64,000 nt of DNA from DSVZ01 sp964568145 (GTDB taxonomy: Bacteria > Verrucomicrobiota > Verrucomicrobiia > Limisphaerales > J093). The notes below the pieces were generated by a model. It ran no database searches, was not told the DNA's origin, and saw only the letters and a list, made by a program, of their open reading frames with translations. Location of the stretch: contig CAZMOZ010000010.1 in assembly GCA_964568145.1 (NCBI GenBank), forward strand, positions 1 through 64,000. The letters are read 5' to 3'. Below, piece by piece: positions 17,472 to 26,523 of the stretch. The translations under genes were made by a program, and so were the position numbers. Position 1 is the stretch's first letter; each line of letters starts with the position of its first letter.

Positions 17472-18125
17472 TCACTCCCTAATCGGCTCGTAGTACGCTC
17501 TCCAATTAGAATAGCTTGGTGGGCCATAGCCAATTGCATGATAATACAAGCCCGTTCTGCCCCACTTTGATACCATCATACCATTACTCTGGTAGACACC
17601 GCTATGTTCGTTTCCGATAGCACCACAGCAGATCAGCAGGCCTCCAAACTGTAGTTCTAGCCAGTCCAAGTTGCTTATGTCATACTGACTTGGAGTTCCG
17701 CCGCTAGCGATTCCTTAAAAGACATAACTACCATCTGTGATGTACCTATTGAACCATTGAGAATTGAGCCACACTCTACCGCCTCTTCCGGGTTCTAAGA
17801 CAACGGAATAGCCGTGACAATTGTACATTGCCGTCGCCCCTTCTAGCAGCCACGCCAAGGGGTAGGTTAAAAACACTTGCGTATTGATGTTCTCAGATTC
17901 AGCGTAGCTCCAGTCTGGGTTAAGTTGGCCCCAGCTTACCACAAACGATCCAGCGGGTGTCAGGCCGCTTGCAGCCATGCCATCTGTGCATGGTGGTGAT
18001 GGAGGATCACCGGGGTGGGCACCAGGCAAATAATAGAATATTGCCATTAGAGTTGCCGGGTGCGTAATAGTCATCAGAACGGGCAGTATTATCGCAGCGC
18101 GCCGAGCGTATGTTTGTATGTTCAT
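17472..18125 (-). pseudogene. Secreted NCHGY-motif protein (papain-fold-like?), interrupted by an in-frame TAA
   Basis: Two open stretches (18125-17718 and 17714-17472) lie in the same frame, separated only by a TAA at 17715-17717 (codon 137). Read through, the product is about 217 residues: a signal peptide (AAIILPVLMTITHPATLMA), YNCHGYSV (Cys103-His104), DGSYVF-stop-GIASGG, GNEHSGVY (His174), then VSKWGRTGLYYHA. The NCHGY...DGSY...HS...SKWG order resembles small secreted proteins I recall from Bacteroidota, where Cys and His suggest a papain/NlpC-like fold; this is recollection, not a search. It follows a second secreted gene by 29 bp. The region is markedly AT-richer than its surroundings. 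It may be a recent pseudogene, a sequencing error or a recoded stop. Confidence 0.6.
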
Positions 18126-18154
18126 TATTATCGCGTTTAGGATCCGGAGTCAAT

Positions 18155-18886
18155 TCACGGCAGAACTTGTCTGGCGAATTCAAGTATCTCATCGCAAAAA
18201 GTCCGGGAAAAGTTGCCGCCGTGGAAGGATTCAACGGTTCCCTTCGGTAAAGCCTCAGCGCTGTATGTTCCGTGGTGTGTAATCAACACCGAAGCCTCTT
18301 TCACCATCAGCGTCATGAACAGCCGTGCGGTTGAAACCTCGGTGGCAGTCGGTCCCGCTCGCGTTCTCATTAATTGCATACAGCGAAGAGTGCTGGTGGC
18401 CAACTCGTTTTTGTCGGTAGGACGCAATGAGCGCATGACATCGGGTGTAGCAACGTACTCTTGTATAAAAAGCAGTTTTACAAAGGGTACTTCGGTTGTC
18501 TTTGGTATCTCTGTCACGCGAGTGTGATAATACTTGGCCAGTGCTTTTCCTGCGTCTTTTCGACTTTTCAACTCTTCAAATCCATAGAAGCTACCGGTCA
18601 CGCTTCTCAAGCCAGCTGCCGTATCATCGAAGAGCAGGTAGTCGATGAGAAAAGGATAGTTCATGCAGGATTCTACCAGCGCGTCTGTAGTGAGCGATTG
18701 CGCAACGTCCTTTGGAATCTGGGATGCCTTGCGTGCGTCATCGAGGCTCATGACACGCCATTCCGCAGTACCGGTCTTCACCGGGAAGTCATACGGTGTG
18801 TTTTTGGATGGTTCCGCCGGGTTTTTGTCGCTGGCGTGCAGCGTACAGACGGCGAACAATACCCAAAGTATTTTTGCATGGTTCAT
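18155..18886 (-). CDS. Secreted hypothetical protein of the AT-rich cassette
   Basis: This 243-residue protein has a clear signal peptide (MNHAKILWVLFAVCTLHAS). The middle contains LTTDALVESCMNYPFLIDYLLFDD followed by LRSVTGSFYGFEELKSRKDA and ALAKYY, and an alpha-helical tail. This layout (TTDALVETCLNYP..., then FNGLxELxxRKDAG) matches my memory of Bacteroidota proteins that accompany NCHxYAW-type secreted proteins, but no search was possible. It lies upstream of, and probably in one transcript with, the NCHGY gene. Codon use (many A/T-ending codons, Lys- and Thr-rich) differs from neighbours, consistent with transfer. Function is unknown. Confidence 0.7.
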   Translation of the reverse strand: MNHAKILWVLFAVCTLHASDKNPAEPSKNTPYDFPVKTGTAEWRVMSLDDARKASQIPKDVAQSLTTDALVESCMNYPFLIDYLLFDDTAAGLRSVTGSFYGFEELKSRKDAGKALAKYYHTRVTEIPKTTEVPFVKLLFIQEYVATPDVMRSLRPTDKNELATSTLRCMQLMRTRAGPTATEVSTARLFMTLMVKEASVLITHHGTYSAEALPKGTVESFHGGNFSRTFCDEILEFARQVLP

Positions 18887-19022
18887 GGATTGCAATCTGG
18901 ACAGATCAAGGAGTGGTGTCAAGTGTGAAGCGCGAAGTGACGGGTGTTGTCGAGTAAGGTTACCTGGCCTCGGGACAGAGGCTCTTGACGCATATCCGAC
19001 GTCGTGTCCCGTGCCTAGTTTT

Positions 19023-20543
19023 TCATTCGCGTCGCTGCGCGGCGCCCGGGTCTTCGCCCGCTTTCTGTCCGGTTTGGTCCACCGGCGTGACGACCCGTGA
19101 AGGCCGCACGACGGCACGCGCCAGGCTGGCGGGGCTGACGCGGACCGGTCCGGACACGAACTCGGGCAGGTTGAAGGTTTGCAGGCAGGCGTCGTAGAAC
19201 GCCGGGTCTTCCTGCGGCAGCACGAACGGTTTGTGGAATGCGCCCTGCTCGTCCAAGTACGTGAAGTGCGGGCGCGCAAACACGCCGTTGCCGCGCTTGC
19301 TGCTGAACACCACCCAGCGGCTGTTGCCCGACCAGCAATGCCAGGAGTCCGCCTGGTCGCTGTTGATCTCCAGACGCCGCGACGCGCGGGTGCGCAGGTC
19401 CATCACGTACAGGTCGCTGCCCGGCTGGTAGATCGGGAAGTGGCTGTACCGGCAGAGCGTGTACAGCAGCCACCGGCCGTCCGGCGACACGCGCGGCTGC
19501 GCGGCGCTCAAGCCGGTTTCTCCGGCGGACACAAGGGTCTCCGGCTCGCCCCAGGCGTTGCGCTCGGCGTCGAAGCTCACCCGCATGAGGTCGTAACGCA
19601 CCTGGCGGAAGCGCTCCTGCTTGAGCTTGGGCGCGGCGCAGAAATACAGGTGCCGGCCGTCCGGCGCCCACGCCGGCCAGGTCTCCAGGCGGTCGGGCCG
19701 GGCGATCGGCGGCGGCTGGACGACCACGTTCGACCGCAGCCAGTACACCGCCAGGTTCGACTCGGCGTCGAACACGTCGCGCGTCTCGCCCAGCGTGTGG
19801 AAGAACAGCGAGAGCTTGTTCCGCGAAAAGGCCAGCAACTCGCCGCCGGGATGCCAGGCGAGGTAGCCGCCGGTGTGGTTGACGCGGACCACCTCGTTCG
19901 AGCGCGCGAGGATCATGGGCTGCGGCCCCGGCTGGCCGCGGATGTGCAACGCGAAGGTTCCGGGGTCGCGATTCAGCGTGGTGTGGCAGTTCAGGCACCC
20001 GTGGCCGAAGTCCCGGTTCTCGAGCACCGGCGTCTGCCGGAAGCTCTCGAGGTCGCGCCGATAAATCCCGAGCTCCGAGTAGAAATTGTAGAGCGGCTTC
20101 AGCAGCCGGTACACCAGCGTGGACTCACAGGGCTCGCGCGCCACCCGGTTGGTCACCGGGCTGAAGCGTTGCCAGGTGCCGTCGCCCGCGCGCGCGAACA
20201 CGTCGAAGTACAGCGGGCCGTCCGCGTTGGTCGCCAGCAGCGCGCGCCAGGGCCGGTGCGGAATGCGGATGGACGCGGCGCGGCTGGTGATTTCGATGGG
20301 GGTTCCGTGCCCGCCGCGAATCCGCACGGCGAAGGCCTGGCCGGGCTCTTCCACGGCGAAGTTCAGCGGCGCGATGTTGGGCGGGATGACGGTGTCCGCG
20401 TAGTCCGGATGCAGGCGCGGCGCGCGCGGCACGGCCGCGACCGGCTCCGCGGGAAAGGCGCCGGCGTTCGTGTAATTTGCGCCGCCCGCGAGCAGCGCGG
20501 CGAGGATGGGCGCCAACGGCGGCAAAGCGGGCGCGATTCTCAT
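19023..20543 (-). CDS. Exported PD40/TolB-like beta-propeller protein with one c-type haem motif
   Basis: This 506-residue protein starts at MRIAPALPPLAPILAALLAG, a signal peptide. After an N-terminal beta domain, CLNCH (Cys183, Cys186, His187) provides a single covalent haem site. PD40-like propeller blades follow: AWHPGGELLAFS, WAPDGRHLYFC, RVSPDGRWLLYTL, WSGNSRWVVFSSKRG. The ATG overlaps the stop of the preceding DUF6057-like gene (ATGA, 20540-20543), so the two are translationally coupled. I recall homologues of this pair together in Bacteroides-type genomes. A role in an extracytoplasmic redox or surface process is inferred; the haem may be structural or electron-carrying. Confidence 0.8.
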   Translation of the reverse strand: MRIAPALPPLAPILAALLAGGANYTNAGAFPAEPVAAVPRAPRLHPDYADTVIPPNIAPLNFAVEEPGQAFAVRIRGGHGTPIEITSRAASIRIPHRPWRALLATNADGPLYFDVFARAGDGTWQRFSPVTNRVAREPCESTLVYRLLKPLYNFYSELGIYRRDLESFRQTPVLENRDFGHGCLNCHTTLNRDPGTFALHIRGQPGPQPMILARSNEVVRVNHTGGYLAWHPGGELLAFSRNKLSLFFHTLGETRDVFDAESNLAVYWLRSNVVVQPPPIARPDRLETWPAWAPDGRHLYFCAAPKLKQERFRQVRYDLMRVSFDAERNAWGEPETLVSAGETGLSAAQPRVSPDGRWLLYTLCRYSHFPIYQPGSDLYVMDLRTRASRRLEINSDQADSWHCWSGNSRWVVFSSKRGNGVFARPHFTYLDEQGAFHKPFVLPQEDPAFYDACLQTFNLPEFVSGPVRVSPASLARAVVRPSRVVTPVDQTGQKAGEDPGAAQRRE

Positions 20544-22498
20544 GGCTTTCCAGCTTGGGAAGCGGGCGCGGTCCGGCCGAACATCTGGTAGTACCAGAAC
20601 GTGTCGCCAAATTCCGGCGCCAGCGCCGCGCGTCCGGCCGCGGGATTGTCCCGGTGACGCCGGCCCATCTCGACGAAGCGCTGGTAACGCGCGGCGGTCA
20701 TGGGCGGGACCGGGTAAGCCTGCCAGACCGCCTGGTTCTGCCCGGCCTGCCCCCGCGCAAACAGCACTGCCTCCGCGCACGGGCGGGGCAGGGCGGTGTA
20801 ACCGTGGGACGCCCATGGAGCCAGGTCGTGGGCGAGCGGCTCCAGCTTGGCGTCCAGCAAGCGGTGCGTGAGCAGGCAGGCGTAGGCCATGTGGTTCGTA
20901 GGGCTTGCGGCGAGCAGGTGTTGCAGCAGCGCTTCCGTCGGCAAAGTGCCGGTGGCGAGATCGGTGATTGGCAGCCGCGCGCGGATCAAACGGAGTTCCG
21001 CGTCGTTCATCCCGCGCGGGTCGTCCGCCAGCTCCCGCAAGGCCCGCTCCGCTTCCGCGCGGTGAAACGGCGCCAGCCGCAGCCGGTTCAGGAAAATCCG
21101 CGCGGCCTCGGGACGGTCCTTGAGGACATTGATCCGGGCCAGCAAACGCAGCGTGTCCGGTCGCGCGCCTTCCAGTTCGAGCGCCTCGTGCGCCATGTGC
21201 TCGGCCAGGTTCACCGCGCCCAACTCCAAGAGCGTCTGGCCGAGCGCGCGGCCCATCGCCAGCCCCGCGTCGTAGCCCGGCAGCAGGTCCAGACCGCGGC
21301 TCTGCGGAAAGGAAAACAAATCCTCCGGCAACCGGCCGGCGTGGTAGAGCGCGCGAATCAGGTTCAGCCGCGCGCTGGCGGTCCAGGTGCGGACTTCCCG
21401 GGCCGCAGCCAGGGCCTGGCCCCATTCCCGCCGGGCGGTCGCCTGCTCGAGCCGGGCCGTGGCGCGCGACGAGGTGTCCATCGAGAGCCACACCAGTGCG
21501 ACGCCACTGGCGAACGTCCCTGCCAAGACCAGCCGCGGCAACTGCGGCTCGCGGTCGCCGTCGCGCCCCAGACTGCGTCGGAGCGTTCTGACGACGATCA
21601 GCAGCGCCAGCCAGACCGGCACGAACGCGTAAGCCGCCACAAACATCGTGCGGGTTGCGCCTTCACCCCAATGCTGGGCCGCCGCAAACGGAGCGAACCC
21701 CGGCCGCAGCCAGGCCCAGATCGGCACCAGCAACGCCGGAACCGCGCAGCCCAGCGCAAACCAAGGCCGGCGACGGGCCAGCGCCTCAACGGCTGCAACC
21801 GTGCCCACAAACAGCCAGGTGGTAAAGGGCCCCGCAGCGTAGAGCAGCACTGCCGCCAGGAGCGTCGCCGCCGCCTGCCGGAGTGCGTCAAAAAATGGCG
21901 GCAGGCTGATCCAGGCCACCGCCACCACCAGACCCACCAGCAGGCCCAAGGCCGCCGCCTCCACGTTGCCTTGATACCGTCCCGGCAGCAGGGCCAGCAA
22001 CGCCAGCAGCATCAGCGCGCCCACCGTTGCGCCTCGCGACGAAACCGTCCGGAAGACGCGGTACACACACAGCAAAATGCCCGCCCAGACCGCGGTGAGC
22101 GCCGCCGCGCCGGTGGCGTTGTGGAAATTCAACTGGGCCAGCGCCGCCGCCGCGTACTCGAGCAGACCGCCGGACACGCCCGCAAACTTCGCCAGGAACG
22201 GCGCGTCGGCGAAAAAGGCCGGCCCATTCAGTTGCTGACGCAGCACCGGCTCGACCCGCAGGGCGAGATGTAGTCCGGCCAGAACCAGGGAAGCGCATAC
22301 CATCGCCTTTTGCCAGCGGTTCGCGTCGCTGGCCGGGCGGTGTGGGACGGCCGCCGCCGACTTCGGAGAGTCAAGAGAAACGGCGGTTGGTTCAGCAGGC
22401 TGGGTCCTGGCCCGCAAAGTGGAATCCGCGGTGATGCGAGCGCCCCCGCCCGTAGAACCTCGGTTCTCGGGTTTGCCCCGGGAGTGTTTCCTGCCCAT
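20540..22498 (-). CDS. DUF6057-like multi-pass membrane protein with helical-repeat C-terminus
   Basis: This ~652-residue protein is first in the coupled pair with the PD40/haem protein. After a basic, poorly conserved ~65-residue N-terminus there are about nine or ten hydrophobic helices (for example MVCASLVLAGLHLAL, LLALLALLPG, ALGLLVGLVVAVAWISL). A soluble, alpha-helical TPR-like half follows (ATARREWGQALAAAREVRTW, LARINVLKDRPEAARIFLNRL). This architecture matches what I remember of DUF6057 proteins. The start is uncertain: the ATG at 22498 is used, but MVCASLVL (about 22303) is also possible. The coupling suggests the partner works at the outer face of the same membrane. Confidence 0.72.
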   Translation of the reverse strand: MGRKHSRGKPENRGSTGGGARITADSTLRARTQPAEPTAVSLDSPKSAAAVPHRPASDANRWQKAMVCASLVLAGLHLALRVEPVLRQQLNGPAFFADAPFLAKFAGVSGGLLEYAAAALAQLNFHNATGAAALTAVWAGILLCVYRVFRTVSSRGATVGALMLLALLALLPGRYQGNVEAAALGLLVGLVVAVAWISLPPFFDALRQAAATLLAAVLLYAAGPFTTWLFVGTVAAVEALARRRPWFALGCAVPALLVPIWAWLRPGFAPFAAAQHWGEGATRTMFVAAYAFVPVWLALLIVVRTLRRSLGRDGDREPQLPRLVLAGTFASGVALVWLSMDTSSRATARLEQATARREWGQALAAAREVRTWTASARLNLIRALYHAGRLPEDLFSFPQSRGLDLLPGYDAGLAMGRALGQTLLELGAVNLAEHMAHEALELEGARPDTLRLLARINVLKDRPEAARIFLNRLRLAPFHRAEAERALRELADDPRGMNDAELRLIRARLPITDLATGTLPTEALLQHLLAASPTNHMAYACLLTHRLLDAKLEPLAHDLAPWASHGYTALPRPCAEAVLFARGQAGQNQAVWQAYPVPPMTAARYQRFVEMGRRHRDNPAAGRAALAPEFGDTFWYYQMFGRTAPASQAGKP

Positions 22499-23036
22499 GT
22501 GGAGTGGCCCGAAGTCTGCGCCGCTGTCCCGCCGCGTGCAAGCCGGACGCCGTGCGCGCAGCCACGCTGGACGCCTCCTGCCTTCCTGCCGGCCTTTCCC
22601 TGACAGGGTGGGGCTCGACTCGGTCGAGCCCTGACCTTCCGGGGCTGCGACGGCCAGACCGCGTCCCCGCGGGCGGGTCGCCCGCGGCACGACCCCAAGC
22701 GAGGTCGTCTGGGCCACTACGGCCCGCCCGCTCGGACGAGCTTGGTCGAGTCCCGCTGCCAAAGCGGTGGATTGCCGCGCGCTTGTCCAACCAGCCACAG
22801 AGCAGGCTGCGCGATTATTTTCCGCAAGCCCGGGAGTTGACCGGCGCCTGCCTGGTGACGCGCTGCCTGCATTGCGGCAGTACCCATGCGGGGGCGCCAG
22901 GATACAAGGTGCGGCAGCCAATCTCGTCGAAGGTTTCCGCGGTCGGCGAAGCAGCGGCCAACCGGTTTGAGACGTGAGTCGTTAAATGAGCTACATGGCT
23001 GGCAGACAACGCCGCCCGTCCGGCCCAAATCAAAAC
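22499..23036. repeat. Intergenic region carrying the ~125-bp interspersed repeat (second copy)
   Basis: No gene is apparent. Bases 22610-22735 match the reverse complement of 2658-2785 at roughly 85-90% by eye, including GCGGGCGGGTCGCCCGCG and GGGCCACTACGG. Inside are two hairpin modules of the GGGCG..GTCGCCCG..CAC kind (22671-22690 and 22700-22717). A further hairpin, GGCTCGACTCGGTCGAGCC, lies at 22612-22630. The remaining stretch has no recognisable structure. Confidence 0.5.
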
Positions 23037-23065
23037 TTGCATTCAGCGGCTCCAAGGTATATAAC
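23037..23065 (+). promoter_or_regulatory. Sigma70-like promoter for the large secreted protein
   Basis: TTGCAT (23037-23042) and TATAAC (23060-23065) are separated by exactly 17 bases, in a locally AT-rich stretch that also includes TATATAA. This would start transcription about 45-50 bases before the ATG at 23119. Both hexamers are one or two bases from consensus. It is one of the few convincing housekeeping-type promoters readable by eye in this GC-rich window. Confidence 0.45.
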
Positions 23066-23118
23066 CAGCTTGTAATCAGCCCAATAACTGACACGAAACC
23101 TGTAACTCCCCAAACACC

Positions 23119-26100
23119 ATGAAGACATCTCTTGTTCCCATCGTGCTTGCGCTTGGCTGTGTCAGCGCGCTGGCGCAGACGCCGCCAGGCGCCCCCGAGG
23201 CCAACGGCCTGACGCCAAAGACGGACACGATCTTCATCAATCGGAAGACCTTCGAGATAGACCAGATCAACAACGGCAATACCGAAAGCCTCGGCGTCGC
23301 CATCGCCAGCGGCGGCAATGTCATCGTCGGCTGGGAGGACGACGGCGACGGATTGCAGGACATCGAGGCGGTCTGGACCTTGTATGACTCCGCCGGCCAG
23401 TCCATCACGCCGCCCACCGAGGCTACTTCGGTGGCCCTCCAGGGCAGCGTCACGACGAAGTTCCTGTCGTATTTCCGCGCGGACGGCAGCGCGGTTCACG
23501 CCTGGCAGTCCTGGGGACCGAAGATCAAGGCCAACCTGTTCGGCGACGGCCTCGGCATGGGCGCCACGTCCTTTGGCCTGGACCAAGAAGTGCCGGCGCT
23601 GGCCGGCTACTTCGGCGATGCCAACGGCGATTACCCCACCGTGCAACTCCTCAGCAACACCGGCCAGCCCATCCGGATTCTGGTTGGCGTGAGCGAGGAG
23701 TTTGCCACGCGTGACGCCGGCAACATCCGCATCAGCGACTGGGAATATCTCTCCAACGGCAACGTCGTCATCTTCGGTGAAAGCCGGCAGAACGACGACT
23801 TGATGACCGTCTTTGGCGGTTCCGCACCGTTCCGGCACGTGATCTTCCGCATCCTGGATCCCGCCGGCAACGTGGTGAAGGCCGAGACGCTGGCGACCGA
23901 ATCGCCCGAACAGACCGGCAACCATGAAATGTGGCACGGCGCGGGGTCCGTAGAAGGTGGCTTTGGTGTGCGCTTCGCGACTCCCGAGGGCGTCACGGTG
24001 CGCCTGTTCGACAATGCCGGCAACCCGACGAGCACCAACATCATTCTCAGCGCGGCCACCGGCTTCCCGCAGGCGGGCGGTGGCGGGCGCGGCGACGGTG
24101 CCGGCTTCCACGGCAACGGCAAGGACGCCTACGTGGCGGCCTGCGCGTCCGGCGCCGAGGCGTGGGTGACCGTGCTCAACACCAACGGCACCGTGCGGTA
24201 CTCCAAGTCGGTCGCGGACGACCTGCCCGGACTGGCCTCGGTGGGCCGTGTGGACGCCGCCATTGACGCCGAGGGCAACGTCATCGTGGTGTTCGGCGCC
24301 AAGTACGACGCCAACAACCCCGGGGCCATCATCATGGGCCGGCGGTTCGACAAAACCGGCACCCCCGTGGGCGGCACGTTCTATGTCAGCGAAAAGGAAC
24401 TGCCCGACCCGGCCACGCCGAGCGCCGAGGGCCCGCGCGTGGCCTGGCGCAACGGCCAGGTGGCGGTGGTCTGGGAAAGCCGGAGCGACTTCGAGACGCT
24501 CGATCCCAACACCGGCGAACCCATGGTCGTGGTCGCCCTGCGGCTGTTCTCGACCTTCACGCCGGGCACCATCGAGGCCGAGGGGCTGACCCGCATCGTG
24601 CCCGACACGCCGCTCGTCAAGACTGACACGGCCGCGCTTGGCAACTGGGAGCCGTACGCCAGCACGCTGGGCACCTCCACGTTCCTGATCGAGGGCAACA
24701 CCTTTGCCGACGACGGCACGCTGTCCAACCAGCGTTACGTGGTTGCGCTCCAGCCGGCCGCCGGCGGCGCCATGAAGCTGGGCGAAGGCTTCTACGCGGA
24801 CAACGGCCAGCCCTTCAAGGGCCAGATCAATCTCTCCCGCCAGAACGGCAATCCGGGCCGGGTGGCTGGAGACTTGCGCCCCGGCGCGGTGAACTTCATG
24901 GTGGGCGGCGAGGCCTCGCCGCACGCAGTCACCGAATTCCAATCGGACAACCGCTGGAATCTCGGCTTCGACCGCCTGGCCGACGGCCGTTACGGCACGG
25001 TGCAAATCTTCCGGCTCGATCCCGCCACCTTGACGCAGACCCCGCTGAGCAAGGCGCTGGATTCGGCCAACGGCCGGCTCACTTCCGGCGGGGCTCCAGG
25101 CAGCCAGATCACCCGCTTCGGCGGTGAGATTGTCTGTTTGGACAACGGCAATTTCGTCTCGGTGGTCGAGGACAAGTCGCTGACCCGGAACCCGGAGGGC
25201 GACTGCGTGGCGGCCACGATCTTCGCCCCGGATGGCAGCGTAGTGAAGGACACCTTCATCGTGGCCAAGGGCGACATCTGGTCGAACGTGGCGCCCTTCA
25301 AGGGCGGCTTCGCCGTGCGCGCCCGGCCCGAAGACGGCACCAGTGGCGTGCGCCTGATCCACTTCTTCGACAACGAGGGCAATCGGCTTGGTACGGTGGA
25401 CCAGGCCGCTTCCGGCATTGCCTTTGACACCGGCCGCGGCGACGGCACCCGCCTGCTGGGCCACATCAACAGCCCCTACGTGTACATTGCCGGCCGGCCG
25501 CTCAACACCCAGATCGTCAAGGTGGCCGCGTTTGACTCGCGCAACCGCCAGTTCGTGGCGATCGCCGACGTGAACGAAGGCGGCTTCACCGGCAACTTCG
25601 ACCGCGTCAACGGCGCGGTGGACGCGCTCAACCGCCTCACCATCGCGTGGGTGTCGCAGCCGGCGGGGTACGAGAAACAGCAGGTCGCCGCGCGCGTCCT
25701 GGCCTTCAACGACACCCGATTCACCCCGCTGACGCGGAGCTTCTTCCCCTTCATCAACAACGCCAAGACGGGCATCCGCACTTACCAGATGACCGTGGCC
25801 ATGACCACCAAGCAAATCTGCGTGGCGGCCAAGGGCGAGATCAACTACGAGAACCGGCCCGAGGAGGGCCCGAACTCGCCCAACGAGGTCAACTTCTACA
25901 CCGTGTTCAGCCACCCGGCGCCGGCCGAGGATCCCACCACCCCGGTAGGCGGCGGCGAAGCGCCGACCTTGAGCATCAGTCGCACTGGCAACAACGTGAC
26001 CATCGGCTGGACCCCCGCCGGCACCGGCTGGACGCTGGAATCCGCGCCGGCCATCACCAGCCCGTGGACGACCGTGGGCACGCAGAATCCGACCACGGTG

Positions 26101-26142
26101 CCCATCGGCGCCGGCAACCAGTTTTTCCGGCTGAAGAAGTAG
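23119..26142 (+). CDS. Large secreted repeat-rich beta protein, unknown function
   Basis: This 1007-residue exported protein begins with a signal peptide (MKTSLVPIVLALGCVSALAQ). The body is built from recurring beta-strand units of the kind GNVIVGWEDDGDG, GNVVIFGE, GNVIVVFGAKYD, GQVAVVWESRSD and NRLTIAWVSQPAG, suggesting beta-propeller repeats with Asp/Gly turns. The C-terminus (LSISRTGNNVTIGWTPAGTGWTLESAPAITS, ending NQFFRLKK) resembles a fibronectin-like tail common in secreted verrucomicrobial proteins. No PEP-CTERM or transmembrane anchor is present, so it is probably released or surface-bound via the tail. It has its own promoter-like sequence and a terminator, so it is likely monocistronic. 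Function is unknown. Confidence 0.8.
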   Translation: MKTSLVPIVLALGCVSALAQTPPGAPEANGLTPKTDTIFINRKTFEIDQINNGNTESLGVAIASGGNVIVGWEDDGDGLQDIEAVWTLYDSAGQSITPPTEATSVALQGSVTTKFLSYFRADGSAVHAWQSWGPKIKANLFGDGLGMGATSFGLDQEVPALAGYFGDANGDYPTVQLLSNTGQPIRILVGVSEEFATRDAGNIRISDWEYLSNGNVVIFGESRQNDDLMTVFGGSAPFRHVIFRILDPAGNVVKAETLATESPEQTGNHEMWHGAGSVEGGFGVRFATPEGVTVRLFDNAGNPTSTNIILSAATGFPQAGGGGRGDGAGFHGNGKDAYVAACASGAEAWVTVLNTNGTVRYSKSVADDLPGLASVGRVDAAIDAEGNVIVVFGAKYDANNPGAIIMGRRFDKTGTPVGGTFYVSEKELPDPATPSAEGPRVAWRNGQVAVVWESRSDFETLDPNTGEPMVVVALRLFSTFTPGTIEAEGLTRIVPDTPLVKTDTAALGNWEPYASTLGTSTFLIEGNTFADDGTLSNQRYVVALQPAAGGAMKLGEGFYADNGQPFKGQINLSRQNGNPGRVAGDLRPGAVNFMVGGEASPHAVTEFQSDNRWNLGFDRLADGRYGTVQIFRLDPATLTQTPLSKALDSANGRLTSGGAPGSQITRFGGEIVCLDNGNFVSVVEDKSLTRNPEGDCVAATIFAPDGSVVKDTFIVAKGDIWSNVAPFKGGFAVRARPEDGTSGVRLIHFFDNEGNRLGTVDQAASGIAFDTGRGDGTRLLGHINSPYVYIAGRPLNTQIVKVAAFDSRNRQFVAIADVNEGGFTGNFDRVNGAVDALNRLTIAWVSQPAGYEKQQVAARVLAFNDTRFTPLTRSFFPFINNAKTGIRTYQMTVAMTTKQICVAAKGEINYENRPEEGPNSPNEVNFYTVFSHPAPAEDPTTPVGGGEAPTLSISRTGNNVTIGWTPAGTGWTLESAPAITSPWTTVGTQNPTTVPIGAGNQFFRLKK

Positions 26143-26187
26143 GCCGGGACGCGGCGCCCGCGAGGCGCTGAAGAACCTTGAGTCAAC

Positions 26188-26230
26188 GCGCCCGGGTTAG
26201 CGGCAACGCCAGCCCGGGCGCATCGTTTTA
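26188..26230 (+). terminator. Intrinsic terminator after the large secreted protein gene
   Basis: A perfect 9-bp stem GCGCCCGGG/CCCGGGCGC (26188-26196 with 26213-26221), a 16-base loop and a following ATCGTTTTA tract lie 46 bases after the stop codon at 26142. The direction fits the rightward gene. Confidence 0.65.
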
Positions 26231-26274
26231 CCGAAGTTGGGCAGTCCGGAGGCGCTGCGCTGCCGGCGGGTGGA

Positions 26275-26496
26275 CGCATCTTACTTTTTGCTGCCGGTGG
26301 AAATGACCGGAAGTACCGGGGTGTGCGCCTGAGTACAATGGGAGCGCGGCTTCCCGCCAACGGGGTGGGTCGCCCTCGCTGAGGAGCGACGGATCCGGTC
26401 CCTGGGCCAGGGGCCGGTTCCCAGATGCCGAATCCCAGCCCGTTACTCACAACCCCCGGAAAGCGATACGGCCTGCACGAAATTGAAATGTGCCCC
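26275..26496 (+). mobile_element. MITE-like modular hairpin element, copy B
   Basis: The ends are GACGCATCTTACTTTTTG and GAAATTGAAATGTGCCCCC, imperfect inverted repeats of each other. The subterminal block GGTGGAAATGACCGGAAGTA is a diverged form of the GGAAACGGCCGGAAGTTCCGG block in other copies. Interior modules are TCGCCCTCGCTGAGGAGCGA (26369-26388) and CCGGTCCCTGGGCCAGGGGC (26394-26413). It lies in the convergent spacer between the secreted protein gene and the SIS gene. Confidence 0.6.
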
Positions 26497-26523
26497 CGCC
26501 GGGTTTGAAAAAGCCGGCGGGCC

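Noticed and set aside
17472..17669. Separate small gene of 65 codons beginning at the internal ATG
   Set aside because: The coding-like sequence continues upstream in the same frame to the TAA and then into the NCHGY region, so it is treated as the second half of one interrupted gene.
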